From: Burkholderia sp.
GTDB taxonomy: Bacteria; Pseudomonadota; Gammaproteobacteria; Burkholderiales; Burkholderiaceae
Length of the DNA: 64,000 bases
NCBI GenBank assembly: GCA_031253835.1
Contig: JAIRVP010000034.1
Location: forward strand, 62,001-126,000
Direction: 5' to 3'
Shown here: one piece after another, positions 11,137 to 21,212 of the stretch
Position numbering within the stretch: the stretch's first letter is position 1
Layout: each line of letters opens with the position of its first letter
Made by a program: the position numbers and the translations under genes
Notes under the pieces: generated by a model
What the model was told of the DNA's origin: nothing
The model's database searches: none
What the model saw: only the letters and a program-made list of their open reading frames with translations

Positions 11137-12690
11137 ATGACGATGCAGACGATGACGGCCGTGTCCGGTCGCGACGATGGCGCCGAAGCCGGCACGCCGC
11201 CGGACGGCCCGCTGCTCGCGCTCGACGGCATCACGGTGACGTTCCCGGGCGTGCGTGCGCTCGACGCGGTGTCGCTGTCGGTACGCGCGGGCGAAGTGCA
11301 CGGGCTGATGGGCGAGAACGGCGCGGGCAAGTCGACGCTGCTGAAGGTGCTGTCCGGCGTGAACCCGCCGCAGGCCGGCACGCTGATGCTGAACGGTGTC
11401 GAGCAGCGCTTCGCGTCGACCCGTGCGGCGCTCGAGGCCGGCATCGCGATCATCTACCAGGAGCTGCATCTGGTGCCCGAGCTGACGGTCGCGGAGAACC
11501 TGATGCTCGGGCAGCTGCCGAGCCGGCTCGGCGTGGTCGACGAGCGCGCGCTCGCCGCGCGGGCGCTCGATGCGCTGGAGCGGCTCGGCGAGCACATCGA
11601 TCCGGGCATTCCGGTGAAGTATTTGTCGATCGGTCAGCGCCAGATGATCGAGATCGGCAAGGCGCTGATGCGCGACGCGCGCGTGATCGCGTTCGACGAG
11701 CCGACGAGTTCGCTGTCCGCGCGCGAAACGACGCAGCTGTTCCGGATCATCCGGGCGCTGCGCGCGGAGGGCCGCGCGATCATCTACGTCACGCACCGGA
11801 TGGAAGAAGTGTATGAACTGTGCGACCGCGTGACCGTGTTCCGCGACGGCCGCCGCATCGACACGTTCGATTCCGTCACCGATCTCGACCGCGACCGGCT
11901 GATCGGCTGCATGGTCGGCCGCTCGATCGAGGACGTGTACGGCTACCGGCCGCGTGCGGCCGGCGACGTGCTGATCGAGGCGAAAGGGCTCGCGGGGCCG
12001 GGGCTTGCGGAACCCGTGTCGTTTACCGCACGGCGCGGCGAGATCGTCGGCTTCTTCGGGCTCGTCGGCGCGGGCCGCTCGGAGCTGATGAAGCTGCTGT
12101 ACGGCGCGGTGCGCCCGAGCGCCGGGCACGTCGAGCTGAACGGCAAGCGCGTCGCGTTCGGGAGCCCGCGCGACGCGGTGCGCGCCGGCATCGCGCTGTG
12201 CCCGGAAGACCGCAAGCAGGAAGGCATCGTCGCGATCGCGTCGGTGGCCGACAACCTGAACATCAGTGCGCGCCGCCATTTCAGCCCGGCGCGCGTGCTG
12301 CTCGATACGCGGCGCGAGCGCGAACTCGCGCAACGCTACATCGAGCGGCTGGCGATCAAGACCCGCGACGGCGACACGCCGATCGGCGCGCTGTCCGGCG
12401 GCAACCAGCAGAAGGTCGTGCTCGCGCGCTGGCTGGCCGAGCGCATCGACGTGTTCCTGATGGACGAGCCGACGCGCGGCATCGACGTCGGCGCGCGCGC
12501 GGAAATCTACAACCTGTTCTACGAACTCGCGGAAGCGGGCCGCACGGTGATCCTCGTGTCGAGCGATCTGGCCGAGGTGATCGGCGTGTCGGACCGCATC
12601 GTCGTGATGAAGGAAGGACGGATCGCGGGCGAGGTCGCGAAGGCGCACGCGACGCCCGACGCGCTGATCAAGCTCGCGCTGCCGCGCTAG
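11137..12690 (+). CDS. araG: L-arabinose ABC transporter ATP-binding protein (double ATPase)
   Basis: A 517-residue CUT2-family ATPase with two fused ABC domains. The first has Walker [10 protein letters not shown], signature-like LSIGQRQ and Walker [10 protein letters not shown]. The second has the relaxed P-loop GLVGAGRSE, a full LSGGNQQ signature and [12 protein letters not shown]. This asymmetry is normal for RbsA/AraG proteins. The frame is open far upstream, overlapping araF, but translation should begin at ATG 11137, with the ABC domain starting about 30 residues later. Works with AraF and AraH at the inner membrane to import L-arabinose. Confidence 0.92.
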   Translation: MTMQTMTAVSGRDDGAEAGTPPDGPLLALDGITVTFPGVRALDAVSLSVRAGEVHGLMGENGAGKSTLLKVLSGVNPPQAGTLMLNGVEQRFASTRAALEAGIAIIYQELHLVPELTVAENLMLGQLPSRLGVVDERALAARALDALERLGEHIDPGIPVKYLSIGQRQMIEIGKALMRDARVIAFDEPTSSLSARETTQLFRIIRALRAEGRAIIYVTHRMEEVYELCDRVTVFRDGRRIDTFDSVTDLDRDRLIGCMVGRSIEDVYGYRPRAAGDVLIEAKGLAGPGLAEPVSFTARRGEIVGFFGLVGAGRSELMKLLYGAVRPSAGHVELNGKRVAFGSPRDAVRAGIALCPEDRKQEGIVAIASVADNLNISARRHFSPARVLLDTRRERELAQRYIERLAIKTRDGDTPIGALSGGNQQKVVLARWLAERIDVFLMDEPTRGIDVGARAEIYNLFYELAEAGRTVILVSSDLAEVIGVSDRIVVMKEGRIAGEVAKAHATPDALIKLALPR

Positions 12691-12722
12691 CGGCGTGCTG
12701 TAACAACCGGAACGCATACGAC

Positions 12723-13742
12723 ATGAGCCAGGCCATGCAACCCCAACGCACTTCCCCGTCCCCCGATGCCGCCGCCGTGCCCGCACGCGCACGCGGCGGC
12801 GTGTGGCAGCTAATCAACCGCTCCGGCATCGTGATGGTGTTCGTCGTGCTGTTCGCGACGCTGTCGCTGACGGTGCCGGACTTCCTCACGCCGCGCAACA
12901 TCCAGGGCCTGCTGCTGTCGGTCACGCTGATCGGCTCGATCGCGGTGACGATGATGTTCGTGCTCGCGCTCGGCGAGGTCGACCTGTCGGTCGCGTCGAT
13001 CGTCGCGTTCTCGGGCGTCGTCGCGTCGACATTGATCACCGCGACGCACAGCGTGCTGTTCGGCACCGCGGCTGGCGTGCTCGCGGGCGGCGCGGTCGGG
13101 CTCGTGAACGGCGTGCTGATCGCGCGCTACCGGATCAACTCGCTGATCGTCACGCTCGCGATGATGGAAGTCGTGCGCGGGCTCGCGTTCATCACGTCGA
13201 ACGGCGACGCGGTGATGATTTCCGAGGAACGCTTCTTCGAACTCGGGTCGGGTTCGTTCCTCGGCATTTCCTATCCGATCTGGAGCAACATCGTCGGCTT
13301 CGTCGTGTTCGGCTTCCTGCTGCGCAAGACGGTGTTCGGCAAGAACGTGCTGGCCGTCGGCGGCAACGGCGAGGCCGCGCTGCTCGCGGGGCTGCCGGTG
13401 ATGCGCATCAAGATCGCGGTGTTCGTGCTGCAGGGGCTCGTGACGGGCTTCGCGGGCGTGATGCTCGCGTCGCGGATGAGCCTCGGCGACCCGAAGACGT
13501 CGGTCGGCCTCGAACTCGGCGTGATCTCCGCGTGCGTGCTCGGCGGCGTGTCGCTGACGGGCGGCGTCGCGACGATCTCCGGCGTGCTGGTCGGCGTGCT
13601 GATCATGGGGGCCGTGCAGGACGCGATGAGCCTGCTGAACGTGCCGACCTTTTACCAATATCTGATACGTGGCGGAATTCTGTTGCTCGCGGTGCTGTTC
13701 GACCAGTATCGTCGCAACCAGCGGCGCGCGATGAAGATCTGA
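12723..13742 (+). CDS. araH: L-arabinose ABC transporter permease
   Basis: A 339-residue inner-membrane permease of the RbsC/AraH family. After a 28-residue hydrophilic N-terminus, about eight to ten hydrophobic segments can be picked out. The conserved cytoplasmic loop region is GEVDLSVASIVAFSGVVASTL, and GGVSLTGGVATISGVLVGVLIMG lies near the C-terminus. Follows araG by 32 bases and precedes the lactonase gene, so it completes the AraFGH importer. The frame extends upstream inside araG, but the start at 12723 removes that overlap. Confidence 0.92.
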   Translation: MSQAMQPQRTSPSPDAAAVPARARGGVWQLINRSGIVMVFVVLFATLSLTVPDFLTPRNIQGLLLSVTLIGSIAVTMMFVLALGEVDLSVASIVAFSGVVASTLITATHSVLFGTAAGVLAGGAVGLVNGVLIARYRINSLIVTLAMMEVVRGLAFITSNGDAVMISEERFFELGSGSFLGISYPIWSNIVGFVVFGFLLRKTVFGKNVLAVGGNGEAALLAGLPVMRIKIAVFVLQGLVTGFAGVMLASRMSLGDPKTSVGLELGVISACVLGGVSLTGGVATISGVLVGVLIMGAVQDAMSLLNVPTFYQYLIRGGILLLAVLFDQYRRNQRRAMKI

Positions 13743-13793
13743 CCGGCAGCGCGGCCGCCCGCGAACGCGACAGGTCAGACATCGGGAGACGGC

Positions 13794-14702
13794 ATGCAAC
13801 AGACTCATCCGGCCGCGCAGGCGGCGCTGCTGGCCGACAGCCGCAACACGCTCGGCGAGGGCGCGACGTGGTGCGACAAGGCGCACGCGCTGTACTGGGT
13901 GGACATCGAAGGCGCGCAGCTGTGGCGCTGCCGCGCGGACGGCTCCGACCTGACGCCTTGGACGATGCCCGAGCGGCTCGCGTGCTTCGCGCTGACCGAC
14001 GATCCCGACGTGCTGCTCGTCGGGCTCGCGACGCATCTCGCGTTCTTCGACCTGCGCAGCGGCGCGTTCACGCGGATCGTCGACGTCGAGCCCGACCTGC
14101 CGACGCGGCTGAACGACGGGCGTTGCGATCCGTCCGGCGCGTTCGTGTTCGGGATGAAGGACGAAGGCGCCGAGCCGCCCCGCGCGGTCGGCGGGTTCTA
14201 CCGGCTCAACGCCGACCTGACGCTCGAACGGCTCGCGTTGCCGCCGGCCGCGATCGCGAACAGCATCGCGTTCTCGCCGGACGGGTCGAAGATGACTTTC
14301 TGCGATTCGCTCGTGCGCGAGATTTTCGTCTGCGATTACCGGGCAGGCGGCGAAGTGTCGAACGTGCGCTCGTTCGCGCGCCTGACCGATGCCGACGGCG
14401 ACCCGGACGGCGCGACGATGGACCGCGACGGCGGCCTGTGGAGCGCGCAGTGGGGCGGCAGGCGCGTGGTGCGCTACGGCCCGGACGGCGTCGAGACGGC
14501 ACGCGTCGCGGTGCCGACTGCCCAGCCGAGCTGCGTCGCGCTCGATGGCGAAGGCCGGTTGTACGTGACGAGTGCACGTATCGGGTTGAGCGACGACGCG
14601 CTGGCGGGCGACGCGCATGCGGGCGGCGTGTTCGTCGCGCAGACGCGGCATGCGGGGCTGCCGACCGCGCGATTTGCGGGCAGGAACACGTCGCAACGCT
14701 GA
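13794..14702 (+). CDS. araB: L-arabinolactonase (SMP-30/gluconolactonase family)
   Basis: A 302-residue SMP-30-type beta-propeller lactonase that would hydrolyse L-arabino-gamma-lactone to L-arabonate, second step of the pathway. Expected divalent-metal ligands are Glu22 (LGEGATW), Asn in AIANSIAFSPDG and Asp in DADGDPDGATMDRDG. No signal peptide, hence cytoplasmic. It is the last gene of the ara operon, 51 bases after araH, with GGGAGAC before the start. With araA, araC and araD it gives L-arabinose to alpha-ketoglutarate semialdehyde. The final semialdehyde dehydrogenase is not encoded beside it. Confidence 0.9.
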   Translation: MQQTHPAAQAALLADSRNTLGEGATWCDKAHALYWVDIEGAQLWRCRADGSDLTPWTMPERLACFALTDDPDVLLVGLATHLAFFDLRSGAFTRIVDVEPDLPTRLNDGRCDPSGAFVFGMKDEGAEPPRAVGGFYRLNADLTLERLALPPAAIANSIAFSPDGSKMTFCDSLVREIFVCDYRAGGEVSNVRSFARLTDADGDPDGATMDRDGGLWSAQWGGRRVVRYGPDGVETARVAVPTAQPSCVALDGEGRLYVTSARIGLSDDALAGDAHAGGVFVAQTRHAGLPTARFAGRNTSQR

Positions 14703-14793
14703 TCGTGCGCGTATCGAGGATGTCGCGCGCAACCGGACAGATTGCCGTTCCGCGTGCTGGTAAGATGGCCCGCAATTCCATCCAGCACGCGCC

Positions 14794-15297
14794 ATGAGTT
14801 CCACCCCGACCAAGCCCGCGAATTCGAAAAACGCCGCGAAGAACGTCGCCCGCGCGGCGGGCGACAAGCCGAAGGCGCGCGTATCGCAGCGCCTGACCTA
14901 CGCGATCGGCGGTCTCGACCGGCTGCTGCGCCGCCACATGACCGACGCGCTCGCGCCGCTCGGCATCACGCTCGCGCAATACACGGCGCTGTCGGTGCTC
15001 GAGGCGCGCGGTGCATCGTCGAATGCGCAGCTCGCCGAGCGTTCGTTCATCACGCCGCAATCGGCGAACGAGGTGATGAGCGTGATGGCGAGCCGCGGCT
15101 TCGTCACGCGCGAGGCCGACCCGTCGCACGGCCGCGTGATCCTGCTGACGCTGACCGGCGAAGGCGCGGCGATGCTGCGCGAATGCGAAGCCGTGCTGCG
15201 CCCGCTCGAGACCCGCATGCTCGGCGATTTTTCCGCCGACGACGCCGTGCACGTGCAGCGCGCGCTCGAACTGTTCGCGCGGAACCTGCGCGGCTGA
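14794..15297 (+). CDS. MarR-family regulator of hydroxycinnamate catabolism (inferred)
   Basis: A 167-residue MarR-type winged-helix protein with a lysine/alanine-rich N-terminal tail of about 30 residues. The DNA-binding part spans LAQYTALSVLEARG, then LAERSFITPQSANEVMSVM, and the wing SHGRVILLTLT. It lies directly upstream of the feruloyl-CoA hydratase-lyase operon, in the same direction. Many hydroxycinnamate operons are repressed by MarR proteins (HcaR, FerR/FerC type) that respond to hydroxycinnamoyl-CoA thioesters. An inverted repeat that would suit it lies between this gene and the operon, and a second copy lies upstream of the permease. Regulatory role is inferred from this context. 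Confidence 0.85.
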   Translation: MSSTPTKPANSKNAAKNVARAAGDKPKARVSQRLTYAIGGLDRLLRRHMTDALAPLGITLAQYTALSVLEARGASSNAQLAERSFITPQSANEVMSVMASRGFVTREADPSHGRVILLTLTGEGAAMLRECEAVLRPLETRMLGDFSADDAVHVQRALELFARNLRG

Positions 15298-15420
15298 TCC
15301 TCCCCCGGCGCGGGCGCGCCCGCCCCGCGCTTGCTCCTTCCGTCGGCGCTGCGGCGCCTGGTCGTTCCCTGCTTGTACCGCTTTCCGATCCGGGTTTACA
15401 CCGGCGCTCGTGCCGCTTGC

Positions 15421-15441
15421 AATATCAGGTAGCCTGATATT
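15421..15441. promoter_or_regulatory. operator in the ferulate operon promoter, AATATCAGG-N3-CCTGATATT
   Basis: Perfect 9-bp inverted repeat with a 3-base centre. A plausible promoter overlaps it: TTGCAA at 15417-15422, 17 bases, then TTAAAT at 15440-15445, so bound repressor would block RNA polymerase. It is 68 bases upstream of the hydratase-lyase start. The core ATCAGG-N3-CCTGAT recurs at 19804-19818. The repeat is seen; assignment to the adjacent MarR is inferred. Confidence 0.75.
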
Positions 15442-15508
15442 AAATGAAGCCGTCCGCAGCAGGGATGCTGCGCACCGAATCGCACAGGAACGAACGACAG
15501 GAACAGAC

Positions 15509-16339
15509 ATGAGCAAGTACGACAACCGCTGGCAGACCGTTGAAGTGAAGGTGGAGGCCGGCATCGCGTGGGTCACGCTGAACCGCCCGGACAAGCGCAA
15601 TGCCATGAGCCCGACGCTCAACCAGGAGATGCTGCAGGTACTCGACGCGGTCGAGTTCGACGACGAGGCGAAGGTGCTCGTCCTGACCGGTGCGGGCGCC
15701 GCGTGGACGGCCGGCATGGACCTGAAGGAATACTTCCGCGAGATCGACGGCGGCCCGGAAGCGCTGCAGGAAAAGGTGCGCCGCGACGCGTCGGAATGGC
15801 AGTGGCGCCGCCTGCGGATGTACGGCAAGCCGACCATCGCGATGGTGAACGGCTGGTGCTTCGGCGGCGGCTTCTCGCCGCTCGTCGCGTGCGATCTCGC
15901 GATCGCGGCCGACGAAGCGGTGTTCGGGCTGTCGGAGATCAACTGGGGCATCCCGCCCGGCAACCTCGTCAGCAAGGCGATGGCCGACACGGTCGGGCAC
16001 CGCCGCGCGCTGCACTACATCATGACCGGCGACACGTTCACCGGCGTCGACGCGGCGGACATGGGCCTCGTGAACAGCAGCGTGCCGCTCGCCGGGCTGC
16101 GCGACGCGACGATCGCGCTCGCCGCGCGGCTGATGGACAAGAACCCGGTCGTGCTGCGCGCGGCGAAGCACGGCTTCAAGCGCTCGCGCGAACTCACGTG
16201 GGAGCAGTGCGAGGACTACCTGTATGCGAAGCTCGACCAGGCGCAGCTGCGCGATCCGGAACACGGCCGCGAGCAGGGGCTGAAGCAGTTCCTCGACGAC
16301 AAGGCGATCAAGCCGGGCCTGCAAGCCTACAAGCGCTGA
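15509..16339 (+). CDS. ech: p-hydroxycinnamoyl-CoA (feruloyl-CoA) hydratase/lyase
   Basis: A 276-residue crotonase-fold enzyme that hydrates feruloyl-CoA and cleaves it to vanillin plus acetyl-CoA. It is very close by eye to Pseudomonas HCHL: same length, with shared blocks AMVNGWCFGGGFSPLVACDLAI, SEINWGIPPGNLVSKAMADT and the C-terminus KPGLQAYKR. Ser123 and Glu143, important in the Pseudomonas enzyme, are both present. The frame is open from 15410, but MSKYDNRWQTV at 15509 matches the family start and has a CAGGAAC site. First structural gene of the hydratase-lyase, vanillin dehydrogenase, feruloyl-CoA synthetase operon. Confidence 0.95.
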   Translation: MSKYDNRWQTVEVKVEAGIAWVTLNRPDKRNAMSPTLNQEMLQVLDAVEFDDEAKVLVLTGAGAAWTAGMDLKEYFREIDGGPEALQEKVRRDASEWQWRRLRMYGKPTIAMVNGWCFGGGFSPLVACDLAIAADEAVFGLSEINWGIPPGNLVSKAMADTVGHRRALHYIMTGDTFTGVDAADMGLVNSSVPLAGLRDATIALAARLMDKNPVVLRAAKHGFKRSRELTWEQCEDYLYAKLDQAQLRDPEHGREQGLKQFLDDKAIKPGLQAYKR

Positions 16340-16375
16340 CGCGACCGGACGAGACCTCGCATGGCAGGAGACAAC

Positions 16376-17824
16376 ATGACCGACAGACGGATGCTGATCG
16401 GCGGCGAGTGGTGCGCCGCCCGTGACGGGCGCACCTTCGACCGACTCAACCCCGCGACGGGCGCGCTCGCGTCGCGCGCGCCGGCGGCTGGCCCTGACGA
16501 CGCGGACGCGGCGATCGACGCCGCGCACCGCGCGTTTCCCGCGTGGGCGGCGCTGGCGCCGACCGAGCGCCGCCGGCTGCTGCTGAAGGCGGCCGACCTG
16601 ATGGACGCGCGCATCGACGCGTTCGTCGCGACGGGCGTCGCCGAAACCGGGGCGACGCCCGGCTGGATCGGCTTCAACGTGACGCTCGCGGCGAACATGC
16701 TGCGCGAAGCGGCGTCGATGACGACGCAGATCATGGGCGACGTGATCCCGTCCGACGTGCCCGGCAACCTCGCGCTGGCGATGCGCGTGCCGTGCGGCGT
16801 CGTGCTCGGCATCGCGCCGTGGAACGCGCCGGTGATCCTCGGCACGCGTGCGCTCGCCATGCCGCTCGCGTGCGGCAACACGGTCGTGCTGAAGGCATCC
16901 GAAGCGTGCCCCGGCGTGCATGCGCTGATCGGCGCGGTGCTGGACGAAGCGGGGCTCGGCGCGGGCGTGGTCAACGTGATCACGCACGCGGCGGCCGACG
17001 CGCCGGCGCTCGTCGAGCGGCTGATCGCGCATCCGCACGTGAAGCGCATCAACTTCACCGGGTCGACGCACGTCGGGCGCATCATCGCGCGCCACGCGGC
17101 CACCCACCTGAAACCCGTGCTGCTCGAACTCGGCGGCAAGGCACCCGTGCTCGTGCTGGACGATGCCGATCTCGACGCGGCCGTCGACGCGATCGCGTTC
17201 GGCGCGTTCTTCAACCAGGGGCAGATCTGCATGTCGACCGAGCGCGTGATCGCCGCGCGGCCGATCGCCGATGCGCTCGTCGAGCGGCTCGCCGCGAAGG
17301 CGCGCACGCTGGTCGCGGGCGACCCGCTGGCCGGCCATCCGCTCGGCACGATGGTCGATGCGTCGGCCGCCGCGCGCGCGGCATCGCTGGTCGAGGATGC
17401 GCGTGCGCACGGCGCGCACCTGCCGCTCGGCTGCCGCGTGGAAGGCGCGACGATGCAGCCCGCGATCGTCGACGGCGTGACGCGCGACATGCGCCTGTAT
17501 CGCGAGGAATCGTTCGCGCCGGTCGTCGCGATCCTGCGTGCGGACAGCGACGACGAAGCGGTCACGCTCGCGAACGACAGCGAGTTCGGGCTGTCGTCGA
17601 GCGTGTTCAGCCGCGACGTCGCACGCGCGATGGCGGTCGCACGGCGGATCGAATCGGGGATCTGCCACATCAACGGCCCGACCGTACACGACGAGGCGCA
17701 GATGCCGTTCGGCGGCACGAAGGCGAGCGGCTACGGCCGCTTCGGCAGCCGCGCATCGATCGCCGAATTCACCGAGCTGCGCTGGATCACCGTGCAGACC
17801 ACGCCGCGTCACTACCCGGTATGA
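16376..17824 (+). CDS. vdh: vanillin (benzaldehyde-type) dehydrogenase
   Basis: A 482-residue NAD(P)+ aldehyde dehydrogenase that would oxidise vanillin or 4-hydroxybenzaldehyde to the benzoate. Conserved residues: Asn150 in APWN, Lys173 in VLKASE, FTGS (227-230), Glu251 in LELGGKAP and the catalytic Cys285 in NQGQICMSTERV. Start placed at 16376 because AGGAGA sits five bases upstream; ATG 16361 is less well placed. It follows the hydratase-lyase by 36 bases, and its stop overlaps the feruloyl-CoA synthetase start (ATGA), so the three are translationally linked. Context supports vanillin over the ketoglutarate semialdehyde missing from the arabinose operon. Confidence 0.9.
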   Translation: MTDRRMLIGGEWCAARDGRTFDRLNPATGALASRAPAAGPDDADAAIDAAHRAFPAWAALAPTERRRLLLKAADLMDARIDAFVATGVAETGATPGWIGFNVTLAANMLREAASMTTQIMGDVIPSDVPGNLALAMRVPCGVVLGIAPWNAPVILGTRALAMPLACGNTVVLKASEACPGVHALIGAVLDEAGLGAGVVNVITHAAADAPALVERLIAHPHVKRINFTGSTHVGRIIARHAATHLKPVLLELGGKAPVLVLDDADLDAAVDAIAFGAFFNQGQICMSTERVIAARPIADALVERLAAKARTLVAGDPLAGHPLGTMVDASAAARAASLVEDARAHGAHLPLGCRVEGATMQPAIVDGVTRDMRLYREESFAPVVAILRADSDDEAVTLANDSEFGLSSSVFSRDVARAMAVARRIESGICHINGPTVHDEAQMPFGGTKASGYGRFGSRASIAEFTELRWITVQTTPRHYPV

Positions 17825-19728
17825 GCGACGCGACGATGAACGTATCGAAGCCTTCAAACGAGGTCGCGCGCGGCGCGGACGGTGTGCGCTATCGCGCGGC
17901 GGCGGTTGCGGACGGCGCGGCCGATATGCATCGCACCGAAGACGGCACGTGGCACCTGCGTGCGCGCGAACCGCTCGGTGCGTACCCGGCACGGTTGACC
18001 GACTGCCTCGTGAACGGCGCGCACGCGCACCCCGACCGCGTGCTGGCCGCGCGGCGCGGCGACGACGGCCGCTGGATCGAGATCACCTACGCGCAGATGC
18101 TCGAACGGGCGCGCGCGCTCGGGCAGGGCCTCGTCGATCTCGGCCTGTCGGCCGACCGCCCGCTCGCGGTGCTGTCCGGCAACGACCTCGAACACCTGCA
18201 ACTGATGTTCGCGGCGATGCTGGCCGGCGTGCCGTACGCGCCGATCTCGCCCGCGTATTCGCTGGTATCGACCGACTACGGCAAGCTGCGCCACACGCTC
18301 GACGTGCTGCGGCCGGGCGCGGTGTTCGTCGCCGAACGCATGGCATTCTCGCGTGCACTCGACGCGGCACGGCCGGCCGACGCGACGCTGATCGTCGCAC
18401 GCGATGCCGATGTCGATGCCGATGCACCGGGCGGTGCCGTGCCGCTGTCGCGCCTGCTGGCAACGGCGCCGCGCACGATCGACGCGATCCACGCGTCGGT
18501 CGGCCCCGATCATCTCGCGAAGATCCTGTTCACGTCCGGTTCGACGAAGCGGCCGAAGGCCGTGCCGACCACGCACCGGATGCTGTGCAGCAACCAGCAG
18601 ATGCTGCGCCAGACGATGCCCGAGCTGACGCGCGAGCCGCCGGTGCTGGTCGACTGGCTGCCGTGGAATCACACGTTCGGCGGCAGCCACAACCTCGGCA
18701 TCGCGCTGTACAACGGCGGCACGCTGTACATCGACGACGGCCGCCCGGTGCCCGGCCGCTTCGACGAAACCGTGCGCAACCTGCGCGAGATCGCGCCGAC
18801 GATCTACTTCAACGTACCGAAAGGCTGGGAAGAACTGACCGCCGCGCTCGAACGCGATGCCGCGCTGCGCGACACGTTCTTCTCGCGCGTGAAACTGTAC
18901 TTCTTCGGCGGTGCAGGGCTGTCGCAGGCCGCGTGGGACCGGCTCGACCGCGTGACCCACGCGCATTGCGGCGAGCGGATCCGGATCATGGCCGGGCTCG
19001 GCATGACCGAAACGTCGCCGTCGTGCCTGTTCACGACGGGGCCGCTGATGCGCTCCGGCTATATCGGCCTGCCCGCGCCCGGTTGCGACGTGAAGCTCGT
19101 GCCGTGCGGCGGCAAGCTCGAACTCCGCTTCAAGGGGCCGAACGTGATGCGCGGCTACTGGCATGCGGACGTTGATCCGCGCGATGTGTTCGACGAAGAA
19201 GGCTATTACCGCAGCGGCGATGCGGCGGTGTTCGCCGATCCCGAACGGCCGGAACTCGGGCTGCAGTTCGACGGGCGGCTGACCGAGGATTTCAAGCTGA
19301 GCAGCGGCACGTTCGTCAGCGTCGGGCCGTTGCGCGCGAACGCGGTATCGAGCGGCGCGCCGTACGTGCAGGACGTCGTCGTGACCGGCATCAACCGCGA
19401 CGACATCGGCCTGCTCGTGTTTCCGCGCATCGATGCCTGCCGTACGCTCGCGGCGCTCGGCGCCGATGCATCCGTGGCCGACGTGCTGCGCGCGCCGGCC
19501 GTGCGCGCGGTGTTCGCGACATGGCTCGCGGCGCTGAACCGGCATGCGAGCGGCGGGTCGACGTTCGTCGCGCGCATCCGGTTGATGGACACGCCGCCGT
19601 CGCTCGATCTCGGCGAAGTGACCGACAAGGGTTCGCTGAACCAGGCGGCCGTGCAGCAGCATCGCGCGGCGACGATCGACGCACTGTACGACCCGGCACG
19701 CAGCGATCCGGACGTGATGCACGCGTAA
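17821..19728 (+). CDS. fcs: feruloyl-CoA synthetase
   Basis: A 635-residue ANL-superfamily acyl-CoA ligase predicted to activate ferulate, caffeate and p-coumarate with ATP and CoA. The AMP-binding P-loop is [18 protein letters not shown] (236-253). [23 protein letters not shown] and [10 protein letters not shown] are further adenylation-domain motifs. The C-terminal part ([16 protein letters not shown]) is the shortened form seen in bacterial Fcs proteins. The start overlaps the vdh stop. Last gene of the operon, with a strong terminator 34 bases after its stop. Cytoplasmic. Confidence 0.92.
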   Translation: MSDATMNVSKPSNEVARGADGVRYRAAAVADGAADMHRTEDGTWHLRAREPLGAYPARLTDCLVNGAHAHPDRVLAARRGDDGRWIEITYAQMLERARALGQGLVDLGLSADRPLAVLSGNDLEHLQLMFAAMLAGVPYAPISPAYSLVSTDYGKLRHTLDVLRPGAVFVAERMAFSRALDAARPADATLIVARDADVDADAPGGAVPLSRLLATAPRTIDAIHASVGPDHLAKILFTSGSTKRPKAVPTTHRMLCSNQQMLRQTMPELTREPPVLVDWLPWNHTFGGSHNLGIALYNGGTLYIDDGRPVPGRFDETVRNLREIAPTIYFNVPKGWEELTAALERDAALRDTFFSRVKLYFFGGAGLSQAAWDRLDRVTHAHCGERIRIMAGLGMTETSPSCLFTTGPLMRSGYIGLPAPGCDVKLVPCGGKLELRFKGPNVMRGYWHADVDPRDVFDEEGYYRSGDAAVFADPERPELGLQFDGRLTEDFKLSSGTFVSVGPLRANAVSSGAPYVQDVVVTGINRDDIGLLVFPRIDACRTLAALGADASVADVLRAPAVRAVFATWLAALNRHASGGSTFVARIRLMDTPPSLDLGEVTDKGSLNQAAVQQHRAATIDALYDPARSDPDVMHA

Positions 19729-19761
19729 GCATCAGCGCTTAGCCAGCTGGACACGCAGCAA

Positions 19762-19792
19762 CCTGCCGGCGATGCGACCGGCGGGCTTTTTT
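19762..19792 (+). terminator. rho-independent terminator after fcs
   Basis: Stem CCTGCCGG (19762-19769) pairs with CCGGCGGG (19778-19785), with one G-T wobble, and is followed by a run of six T at 19787-19792. It separates the ferulate enzyme operon from the permease operon, whose own operator begins 12 bases later. Confidence 0.8.
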
Positions 19793-19803
19793 ACGGCCAG
19801 TGG

Positions 19804-19818
19804 ATCAGGCTGCCTGAT
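19804..19818. promoter_or_regulatory. second copy of the ferulate operator, ATCAGG-N3-CCTGAT
   Basis: The inverted repeat ATCAGG (19804-19809), CTG, CCTGAT (19813-19818) matches the core of the site at 15421-15441, including the 3-base spacing. It lies 122 bases upstream of the permease gene. This indicates that the permease-porin-esterase operon shares the MarR regulator of the ferulate enzymes. Confidence 0.7.
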
Positions 19819-19939
19819 AACAAGGGTGGCCGTTCAACGGACCCATCGCGCGCCTGCCCGCCCCTGGCCGGCGGCGGCGCGCACAGCGAGCGGCCCTGCG
19901 AGGCACGCCGACGACGACACAACAAGGATTGGAGACAGA

Positions 19940-21145
19940 ATGAACACCTACGTTGCCGAAAGACCGGCCGTCGCGACGACACTCGCGCTGTGTTTCGCGA
20001 TCGCGCTGCTCGAAGGGCTCGACCTGCAGTCGGTCGGCGTCGCCGCGCCGCGCATGGCGCGCGAATTCGGGCTGACCGTGTCGCAGATGGGCATCGCGTT
20101 CAGCGCGGGCACGTTCGGGCTGCTGCCGGGCGCGATGCTCGGCGGGCGGCTCGCCGACCGGATCGGGCGCAAGCGCGTGCTGATCGCGTCGGTCGCGCTG
20201 TTCGGGCTGCTGTCGATCGCGACCGCACAGGTATCGAGCTTCGCGATGCTGGTCGTCGTGCGCGTGCTGACCGGCATCGGCCTCGGCGGCGCGATGCCGA
20301 ACCTGATCGCGCTGTCGTCGGAAGCGGTCGAGCCGCGCTCGCGCAGCAGCGCGGTGGCCGCGATGTACTGCGGCATTCCATTCGGCGGCGTGATCGCGTC
20401 GCTGATCGGCGTGCTGCTCGCCGGCGATACCGAATGGCGGCACATCTTCTACGTCGGCGGCGCGGGGCCGCTGCTGTTGCTGCCGTTGCTGGCGATGCTG
20501 CTGCCGGAATCGCGCGCGTACCTCGACATCGCCGGCACGTCGGCCGCGCGCACCAGCGTCGCCCGCACGCTGTTCGGCGACGGCCGCACGGTATCGACGC
20601 TCGCGCTGTGGATCAGCTACTTCTGCACGCTGATCGTCCTGTACTTCCTGCTGAACTGGCTGCCGTCGCTGATGGCCGCGCGGGGGCTCGACCGCGAGCA
20701 TGTCGGCCTCGTGCAGATCGCGTTCAACGTCGGCGGCGGGCTCGGCGCGCTCGGCATCGGCGCGGCGCTCGACCGGATGCGCGCGTCGCGCGTGGTCGGC
20801 GGCATGTACGTCGGGATCGTGCTGTCGCTCGCCGCGCTGGCGGCGGCGCCGGGCTTCGCGTCGCTCGCGGCGGCCGCGTTCGCGGCCGGGATGTTCGTGA
20901 TCGGCGGGCAGTCGGTGCTGTATGCGCTCGCGGCGATCTACTACCCGACCGCGATGCGCGGCACGGGCGTCGGCGCGGCGGTGGCCGTCGGCCGGCTCGG
21001 TTCCGTCGTCGGGCCGCTCGCGGCCGCGACGCTGCTGGCCGCCGGCCGCAGCGCGCCGGTCGTGATCGGCGCGAGCATCCCCGTCACGCTCGTCGCGGCC
21101 GTCGCCGCGCTGCTGCTGATCCGCCGCCCGCAGGCGCGCGACTGA
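19940..21145 (+). CDS. MFS transporter, aromatic acid:H+ symporter type (hydroxycinnamate uptake)
   Basis: A 401-residue inner-membrane permease with about twelve hydrophobic segments. The AAHS-like signature is seen as LLEGLDLQSVGVAAPRMAREFGL in helix 1, and GGRLADRIGRKRVL forms the loop between helices 2 and 3. RVLTGIGLGGAMPNLIALSSE follows at helix 4. Start chosen at 19940, where GGATTGGAGACAG gives a good ribosome-binding site; the frame is open further upstream through the operator. It follows the ferulate operon and precedes a porin and a feruloyl-esterase-like lipoprotein. Uptake of ferulate or related phenolic acids is therefore the likely role. Confidence 0.85.
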   Translation: MNTYVAERPAVATTLALCFAIALLEGLDLQSVGVAAPRMAREFGLTVSQMGIAFSAGTFGLLPGAMLGGRLADRIGRKRVLIASVALFGLLSIATAQVSSFAMLVVVRVLTGIGLGGAMPNLIALSSEAVEPRSRSSAVAAMYCGIPFGGVIASLIGVLLAGDTEWRHIFYVGGAGPLLLLPLLAMLLPESRAYLDIAGTSAARTSVARTLFGDGRTVSTLALWISYFCTLIVLYFLLNWLPSLMAARGLDREHVGLVQIAFNVGGGLGALGIGAALDRMRASRVVGGMYVGIVLSLAALAAAPGFASLAAAAFAAGMFVIGGQSVLYALAAIYYPTAMRGTGVGAAVAVGRLGSVVGPLAAATLLAAGRSAPVVIGASIPVTLVAAVAALLLIRRPQARD

Positions 21146-21212
21146 TTTTCCCCGGTTTTTCAATGCGCGCCGTCAGAGCGCGCAATCACGCAAGGTCTGG
21201 AGACACTACGAC

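Noticed and set aside
15440..17992. 850-codon minus-strand frame opposite ech and vdh
   Set aside because: It has compositional openness only; the plus-strand proteins have complete active-site motifs and matching family lengths.
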